Positions 6,676 through 10,946 of a DNA stretch of 10,946 bases are shown here, piece by piece. This DNA is from a bacterium (lineage in GTDB: Bacteria > JAMCPX01). Location: positions 1 through 10,946 of the forward strand of contig JAJYJX010000079.1 in assembly GCA_021789095.1 (NCBI GenBank), given 5' to 3'. Numbering within the stretch: position 1 is the first letter of the stretch; each line of letters opens with the position of its first letter. The notes below the pieces were generated by a model. It made no database searches and was not told the origin of the DNA. It saw only the letters and a program-made list of their open reading frames with translations. Both the position numbers and the translations under genes were made by a program.

Positions 6676-6732
6676 AAAATACTATATATTCTATATTTTC
6701 TATAGTATTTTACTAACTTAGAACAATGTCAA
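6676..6732 (-). promoter_or_regulatory. Sigma-70-type promoter with overlapping repeat/palindrome operator
   Basis: On the minus strand a perfect TTGACA (6727-6732) is followed, after 17 bases, by AATACT (6704-6709), a four-of-six match to the -10 consensus. Transcription would begin near 6697, about 40 bases before the cytochrome b start. The same DNA carries three tandem 9-bp units read on the plus strand, CTATATATT, CTATATTTT and CTATAGTAT (6682-6708). It also carries an 11-bp palindrome AAAATACTATA / TATAGTATTTT (6676-6686 and 6701-6711). These cover the -10 and the transcription start, which is where a repressor would bind. The Rrf2 protein at 2681 is one candidate. The promoter is read from motifs only. 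Confidence 0.6.
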
Positions 6733-6741
6733 TAAAATGAC

Positions 6742-6766
6742 AAAAAAGGGGTTTTTACTGGTCCCC
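6742..6766 (-). terminator. Weak intrinsic terminator candidate after the SulP gene
   Basis: On the minus strand GGGG (6763-6766) can pair with CCCC (6748-6751) across an 11-base loop that contains the SulP stop codon, and TTTTTT (6742-6747) follows directly. Only four G-C pairs form, so the hairpin is weak, but the position at the end of the transporter operon and just before the next promoter is right. Confidence 0.4.
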
Positions 6767-8956
6767 GTCTGTTTGAGGGCCTTTCGTTATGATAGGTTTG
6801 CGTTTTACATCCGGTGCGACAGCCAGGCCTTTGAAGCACACCTTTATCAACGGACATTCCTTTTCCGGGGAGTTCACGTGGGCCTGTACGTGGATTCTCT
6901 CTATGGCAAATGCCACATTGCGGAACAGGTGGTCCTCGCCTATCTTTTCGTATAAATGCGTACGTCTCATTACGTCCAAAACAGAATCATTCAACCCGCT
7001 GATAGAAATATCATATCCTGCCTCGCGTAATCTGGTCGTAAGCAAGGAAAGCATTTCTTCGCCCGAGGCATCGAGTTCATTAATGGCATTGGCTACAATC
7101 AAAATGTGTTTCAGCTCCGGCATGGAGGATACGGCGTTAAGTACCTTTTCTTCAAGATAGTTTACATTTGAAAAGAAAAGAGAGCGATTAAATCTGATCA
7201 CAGCTATATGCCTGCACTGTTCCAGGTTGAATCGTGCAGCATTCCTATAGGTACCGTCAGCATATTTCGACAGCAGTGCTATATCAGGGCTCATTGTCCT
7301 TAAAAGAAACAAAACCAGTGACAGTGCAACTCCTATCATTATGCCGATATCAAGATTGGGTGCAAATACAAGTGTGCAAACAAATGTGATTACAGCTATA
7401 GCCCCGTCATATTTCTGCGCCTGCCATGCATGGATAAAACTTTTTATATTTAAAAGATTTACAACCGCCATCATAATAATAGCTGCCAGTACTGACTGGG
7501 GAAGGTAATACAGCAAAGGAGTAAAGAACAGCAGTGTAACCATGACGATACAGCTTGTGAATACGCTTGATATGCCGGTCATAGCACCTGCCTGCAGGTT
7601 AACTGCGGAACGGGAGAATGAGCCTGATACAGCATAGCTCTGGCTGAAAGATGCAATGATATTTCCAAATCCCTGGCCTATTAATTCTTGATTCGGGTCA
7701 AGCCGCTGTCCTGTTTTTGCTGCCATTGCTTTGGCAATGGAGATCGCTTCCATAAAGCCGATAAGGGAAATAATAGCAGCAATGGGTAGAAGGTTCAAAG
7801 CAATTCCCAGATTAATCTGCGGTATCTTAAAACCCGGCAGGCCATGCGGTATGTTGCCAACAACAGCACCGCTGCCAACAAGCAGAATAGAAGCCTCGTC
7901 CATACGGCTGTCACCTATCTTTAGCTTCCATTTCATTCCTCTGCTATGCAACCCTGCCGGCAGGGTTCCCTGAACATAAAAAATCTGCTTTTTATCTTCC
8001 AGTATTACTGCCGCAAACTTTAACTTTCGCAGTTCAGATCTGTATACCTTTAGCTTATTTTTTAGTTCTTCAATTTTAAGATTTAATAATACCAATTGAT
8101 GCTGCAGTTCCATGACCTCGGAGGAATGCTGTCCGAATTGCTTTTCTGCTTTTGTTATAGCATTATTCAAAGGTATTCTTGACCTGGCTCCTTCCTCGAT
8201 CTGATCAAAAGCAGCGTTAAAATTGTTGATAAGCATTTTTACATCCGGAGAAGCAATCTGTTCAATCTTGCACTTGTAATTATGCTCAAATCCTATTGCC
8301 CACGAAATCAGAGTAGTAAGTACTACTGCAATGAGTACATTGGGAATCCTTGGATTTATACGTCTCAAGCTTATCATGATGATAAAAGCCAGCAATGCAA
8401 ATCCAAGAGTAAGCAAATGTGTGGATACCATTGCGGCCTTTAATATATTATAAACGGTTTCGTATTGATGATGTCCGCTCTCGGCCTCTACGCCGAATAT
8501 ACTCCCGAGCTGGGATGAGGCAATAATAATTGCAGCAGCATTTGTAAAGCCATTTACAACAGGATGTGACAGAAAATTGACGACCAGGCCCAGTTTAAAC
8601 ATACCGAGGAGTAACTGAAAAATACCGACAATCAGAGCGATAAGAATCGCATAGGCAATAAAAGCCTGGCTGCCGGCCGTTGCCAGTGGTTCAAGCGCGG
8701 CTGCACTCATAAGCGAAACCACGGCAACCGGACCTGTGGCAAGCTGATTGCTTGAGCCGAACAGCGCTGCAACCAAAGGAGGCAAGAATGCAGCATACAA
8801 GCCGTAATAAACAGGCAGCCCGGCAAGTTTGGCATAGGCCATTGACTGGGGAATCAGCACCAGTGCCACTGTTACACCAGAAGTCAAATCTGCGCGAAAC
8901 GAGGAAACGGTATAATTCTTAAACCATCTGAGGAATGGAAATAATCTTGTTAACAT
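6755..8956 (-). CDS. SulP-family anion transporter with large inserted domain and C-terminal STAS domain
   Basis: An inner-membrane anion transporter (sulfate, bicarbonate or similar) of 733 residues; most bacterial SulP proteins have about 550-600. The N-terminus is typical, with PQSMAYAKLAGLPVYYGLYA at about 36-55 and ATGPVAVVSLM soon after. The second half has GFMEAISIAKAMAAKTG and then SGSFSRSAVN. A STAS domain covers about 566-686, with the conserved D629 and S631 loop (ELDASGEE). Between the helix ending near 224 and IPHGLPGFKIP near 369, where the family normally has a short loop, lies an extra segment of about 140 residues with a long charged heptad-like helix (about 265-312) and then a strand-rich part. 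A tail of some 45 residues follows STAS. The ATG at 8956 fits the family N-terminus and has TAGGTG 9 bases upstream; a GTG at 8968 would add four residues. It lies 60 bases after the CBS gene, probably in the same operon. The substrate cannot be told. Confidence 0.92.
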   Translation of the reverse strand: MLTRLFPFLRWFKNYTVSSFRADLTSGVTVALVLIPQSMAYAKLAGLPVYYGLYAAFLPPLVAALFGSSNQLATGPVAVVSLMSAAALEPLATAGSQAFIAYAILIALIVGIFQLLLGMFKLGLVVNFLSHPVVNGFTNAAAIIIASSQLGSIFGVEAESGHHQYETVYNILKAAMVSTHLLTLGFALLAFIIMISLRRINPRIPNVLIAVVLTTLISWAIGFEHNYKCKIEQIASPDVKMLINNFNAAFDQIEEGARSRIPLNNAITKAEKQFGQHSSEVMELQHQLVLLNLKIEELKNKLKVYRSELRKLKFAAVILEDKKQIFYVQGTLPAGLHSRGMKWKLKIGDSRMDEASILLVGSGAVVGNIPHGLPGFKIPQINLGIALNLLPIAAIISLIGFMEAISIAKAMAAKTGQRLDPNQELIGQGFGNIIASFSQSYAVSGSFSRSAVNLQAGAMTGISSVFTSCIVMVTLLFFTPLLYYLPQSVLAAIIMMAVVNLLNIKSFIHAWQAQKYDGAIAVITFVCTLVFAPNLDIGIMIGVALSLVLFLLRTMSPDIALLSKYADGTYRNAARFNLEQCRHIAVIRFNRSLFFSNVNYLEEKVLNAVSSMPELKHILIVANAINELDASGEEMLSLLTTRLREAGYDISISGLNDSVLDVMRRTHLYEKIGEDHLFRNVAFAIERIHVQAHVNSPEKECPLIKVCFKGLAVAPDVKRKPIITKGPQTDGDQ

Positions 8957-9016
8957 AAAAAACTGCACCTACCTATCTGTCTGGAAGGATTTTTTCTGTA
9001 AAAGTGAAAACCATTA

Positions 9017-9544
9017 TTAATCCAGCAAAAGTTTTGCCACTTCATGGAAGACGTCTTCACTGCGTACAACACCAACTACCTGGTTATTCTTCAATACCGG
9101 GACAACGCTTATATTATTATCTACCATTTCATAAATGACTTTTATGATATAGTCCTCGTAATCCGCGGTAACTTTTATGAGTCTCATGACATCGCTTACA
9201 GGCCGCTTCACCCTTTCCTCGATGCTTTTCATAAGTTTATCCAGGGATATTTGTTTAAGATCCGGGTTGGATTTTACATCGAACATTTTTTTCCGTTCAT
9301 CTATAAGCAATGTTGATAGAAAATCCGGCTCGAGTCCCCTGAGGATGTCCCTGCGCCTGACTGTACCGAGCAGCTGGTATTTTTCGTCAAACACCAGCAG
9401 TACCCTCGGCGGACATTTTTTGCCGCCTATCTCAAACTCTGCATGCTCCATCTCTGCCATTGCCTGGCGCAAGGTAAACCAATAAGGTATATGCGGATAC
9501 TTATCCAGGGAAACCATAATTTCTCCTGCACGCTTTATCTCCAT
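9017..9544 (-). CDS. CBS-pair domain protein
   Basis: A soluble protein of 175 residues with two CBS domains, about 5-70 (ending LLVFDEKYQLLGTVRRRDIL) and about 115-172 (ending VVPVLKNNQVVGVVRSEDVF). They are separated by a charged linker of about 45 residues that is longer than in compact CBS pairs. CBS pairs bind adenosine nucleotides such as AMP, ATP or SAM and report energy or metabolite state. There is no fused enzyme or transporter domain, so it probably acts in trans, perhaps on the SulP transporter encoded next. AGGAAAGGAG just before the ATG is a strong ribosome binding site and overlaps the stop of the response regulator gene, with a 15-base spacing between the genes. The ligand is unknown. 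Confidence 0.9.
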   Translation of the reverse strand: MEIKRAGEIMVSLDKYPHIPYWFTLRQAMAEMEHAEFEIGGKKCPPRVLLVFDEKYQLLGTVRRRDILRGLEPDFLSTLLIDERKKMFDVKSNPDLKQISLDKLMKSIEERVKRPVSDVMRLIKVTADYEDYIIKVIYEMVDNNISVVPVLKNNQVVGVVRSEDVFHEVAKLLLD

Positions 9545-9559
9545 ACCTTTACTCCTTTC

Positions 9560-10120
9560 CTAATTTTTGGAACTATTTATTGCCGAAGTAATAACATTCT
9601 CCGGTATGCCTGTTAGCTGTGACATTTGCTTGGTATCGGCACCTGTTCTTTTTGACAGCCTGAGTATGTATTCTTTTTCAAAGGCACTGCATGCCCTCTC
9701 ATAAGGCTCCAGTTCAAATATGGCTGTAAGGTGTTTTATATCCCTTTTCATGTTCTGCCATTTAATGGCCCTGTCCACGGTAAATATGATCTGCTCTTTT
9801 TTAAAAGGCTTGGTTATGTAATCCAGGACGCCAAGGGACAGTGCTTCAATAGCCGATTCAAGTGAACCGAATGCAGTGATTATGATTACCTCCTCCTCCC
9901 GCTTTTGCTCCTTGACCATCCGCAGGATGTCCATGCCGTCCATGCCCGGCATTTTCAGGTCCGCTACTACCAGATCAAAGTTGTTTTGCTCGAGCAATTT
10001 GGGCACCTCAAGAGAATTGTTGCTCGTTAAAATTGTGTACTGCGTCTTTTCCTTCATGATCCGTTCAAGCAGTACCAGCATATGGGGCTCATCATCTATT
10101 GCCAGTATATTGTATTTCAT
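9560..10120 (-). CDS. NtrC-type response regulator lacking AAA+ domain, with Fis-like tail
   Basis: A response regulator of 186 residues. The receiver (about 1-125) has D9-D10-E11, acceptor D54 in VVADLKMPGMDG, T82 in ITAFGS and K104 in TKPF, with the normal 22-residue Thr-Lys distance. The order resembles NtrC/AtoC receivers, but the sigma-54-activating AAA+ domain is absent. The C-terminal 50 residues (AFEKEYILRLSKRTG...MSQLTGIPENVITSAI) follow the pattern of a Fis-type helix-turn-helix, so DNA binding is possible; the fit is loose. The start ATG overlaps the TGA of the kinase gene (ATGA at 10117-10120) and is preceded by AAAGGAG. The kinase upstream is the expected phosphodonor. Confidence 0.92.
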   Translation of the reverse strand: MKYNILAIDDEPHMLVLLERIMKEKTQYTILTSNNSLEVPKLLEQNNFDLVVADLKMPGMDGMDILRMVKEQKREEEVIIITAFGSLESAIEALSLGVLDYITKPFKKEQIIFTVDRAIKWQNMKRDIKHLTAIFELEPYERACSAFEKEYILRLSKRTGADTKQMSQLTGIPENVITSAINSSKN

Positions 10121-10946
10121 ACTTTGCTCTCCTTTCCGGTCTTTTCAGCCGCAGGTGTTGGCATGGAAACGGTGAATGTTGTCCCGTTTTTTTGTTCAGG
10201 ATGATCCTCTGCAGAGATGCTCGAAAAGCTTATCTTCCCTCCATACTTTTTGACTATACCGTAACAGAGAGATAACCCAAGCCCTGTGCCTTCGCCCACC
10301 TTTTTCGTGGTAAAGAAAGGATCAAAGACCCTTGGCTTGATCTTGTCGGGAATCCCGCTGCCCGTGTCAGAAACGCTCAGATGCACCCAGCCATTTTCCA
10401 TTTGTGAGGTTAGTGTAATTGCGCCTTCCTTATCTTCCATTGCTGCCACTGAATTATTGATCAGATTGAATATTACCTGTTGAAACTCCCTGCTATCACC
10501 GCGTACCCTTGGCAGTCCTTCAGACAGGTCTAAAACTATGTTTATTTTCTTTGTCATAAGGGTATTTTTAACAATGTTTACAACAGTATTAATACAGTAA
10601 TTGATATCAACGGTATCCTCAAGGCCCTCCGTGATTCTGGCAAACCCGAGCAGGTGTTCCACGATCTTTTTTGCCTGGGTTGCGTGCTGTTCTATGATTT
10701 TCAGGTCCTCGGATTCCTGTGTTCCATCTTTAAACTTTTCTTTAAGGAGGTCGGTAAATCCAAGTATAATGGACATGGGGTTATTGATCTCATGTGCAAC
10801 GCCTGCTGCAAGGGTGCCTATGGAGGCAAGCTTTTCCGTGTTGTAGATGCGGTGTTCCAACTCCATTTTCTCGGTTATATCCTTTATGATAGCAGTGCTA
10901 CCGATACTCGTGCCGTCCTTTGCCCGAACCAATGTACGGGAAATAT
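10117..10946 (-). CDS. Sensor histidine kinase, N-terminus outside window
   Basis: The C-terminal 276 residues of a histidine kinase; the frame is open to the edge of the window, so the start lies beyond it. Residues at the edge (VRAKDGTSIGSTAIIKDITE) are the end of a PAS/PAC domain. The phospho-acceptor box is canonical, GVAHEINNPMSIILG, unlike the two PAS kinases elsewhere in the window. The ATPase core has NLINNSVAAM (N box), DTGSGI (G1), FDPFFTTK (F box) and GEGTGLGL (G2). It overlaps the response regulator by ATGA and should be its partner. What it senses cannot be seen, because any sensing domains are off the edge. A TTG at 10930-10932 would be an artificial start. Confidence 0.93.
   Translation of the reverse strand, partial: ISRTLVRAKDGTSIGSTAIIKDITEKMELEHRIYNTEKLASIGTLAAGVAHEINNPMSIILGFTDLLKEKFKDGTQESEDLKIIEQHATQAKKIVEHLLGFARITEGLEDTVDINYCINTVVNIVKNTLMTKKINIVLDLSEGLPRVRGDSREFQQVIFNLINNSVAAMEDKEGAITLTSQMENGWVHLSVSDTGSGIPDKIKPRVFDPFFTTKKVGEGTGLGLSLCYGIVKKYGGKISFSSISAEDHPEQKNGTTFTVSMPTPAAEKTGKESKV

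Noticed and set aside
6682-6708. CRISPR-like or microsatellite array
   Set aside because: Only three 9-bp units, without spacers, placed over a promoter; an operator is more likely.
6719-6955. Plus-strand open frames over the SulP gene end and other antisense frames across the window
   Set aside because: They lie opposite well-supported genes, have no family features and no convincing ribosome binding sites; treated as shadows.
10930-10932. TTG start for the last kinase inside the window
   Set aside because: The frame stays open to the edge and the residues before it continue a PAS/PAC domain, so the gene simply runs off the window.

Overview
The window reads as chromosomal DNA of an anaerobic, respiring Gram-negative bacterium. 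Clues are a NarI/TmcC-like membrane cytochrome b next to an HdrD/TmcB-type iron-sulfur protein, many PAS histidine kinases with cysteine clusters, an Rrf2 regulator with an iron-sulfur-type cysteine triad, and moderate, slightly AT-rich composition. Desulfobacterota (old deltaproteobacteria) or Nitrospirota fit best. This is inference; there is no rRNA or other marker to prove it.

Layout. (1) 1-138: the tail of an unidentified plus-strand gene, whose last 30 or so codons run through a short inverted-repeat element (38-119). (2) 135/141-3118, plus strand: a two-PAS histidine kinase, two single-domain response regulators and an Rrf2 transcription factor. An extended -10 promoter candidate lies before the second regulator. 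(3) 6657-3144, minus strand and convergent with block 2: a five-helix cytochrome b, an HdrD/TmcB-like Fe-S oxidoreductase fused to a complete receiver domain, and a second PAS histidine kinase. Both junctions are ATGA stop/start overlaps. A good sigma-70-type promoter at about 6704-6732 overlaps three tandem 9-bp repeats and an 11-bp palindrome. (4) 10946-6755, minus strand: a histidine kinase cut by the window edge, a response regulator without an AAA+ domain, a CBS-pair protein and a SulP anion transporter carrying an unusual insert of about 140 residues.

How the parts may work together. The kinases of blocks 2 and 3 are clear homologues: they share the C-x10-C-x2-C PAS signature, an aberrant phospho-acceptor box (HGIKN / HSIKS) and a TGLEGG motif. 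The receivers of blocks 2 and 3 also look alike, with a lengthened stretch between the conserved Thr and Lys. I infer that blocks 2 and 3 form one redox-signalling circuit in which the quinone-linked cytochrome b / Fe-S module is either a redox input to, or a phosphorylation-controlled target of, a two-component system, with Rrf2 as the only obvious DNA-binding output. The receiver fused to an HdrD-type electron-transfer protein is the most striking feature. Block 4 looks like a separate two-component system linked to anion transport.

The window is gene-dense: no gap exceeds about 100 bases, and no RNA genes, CRISPR arrays or complete transposase genes were seen.
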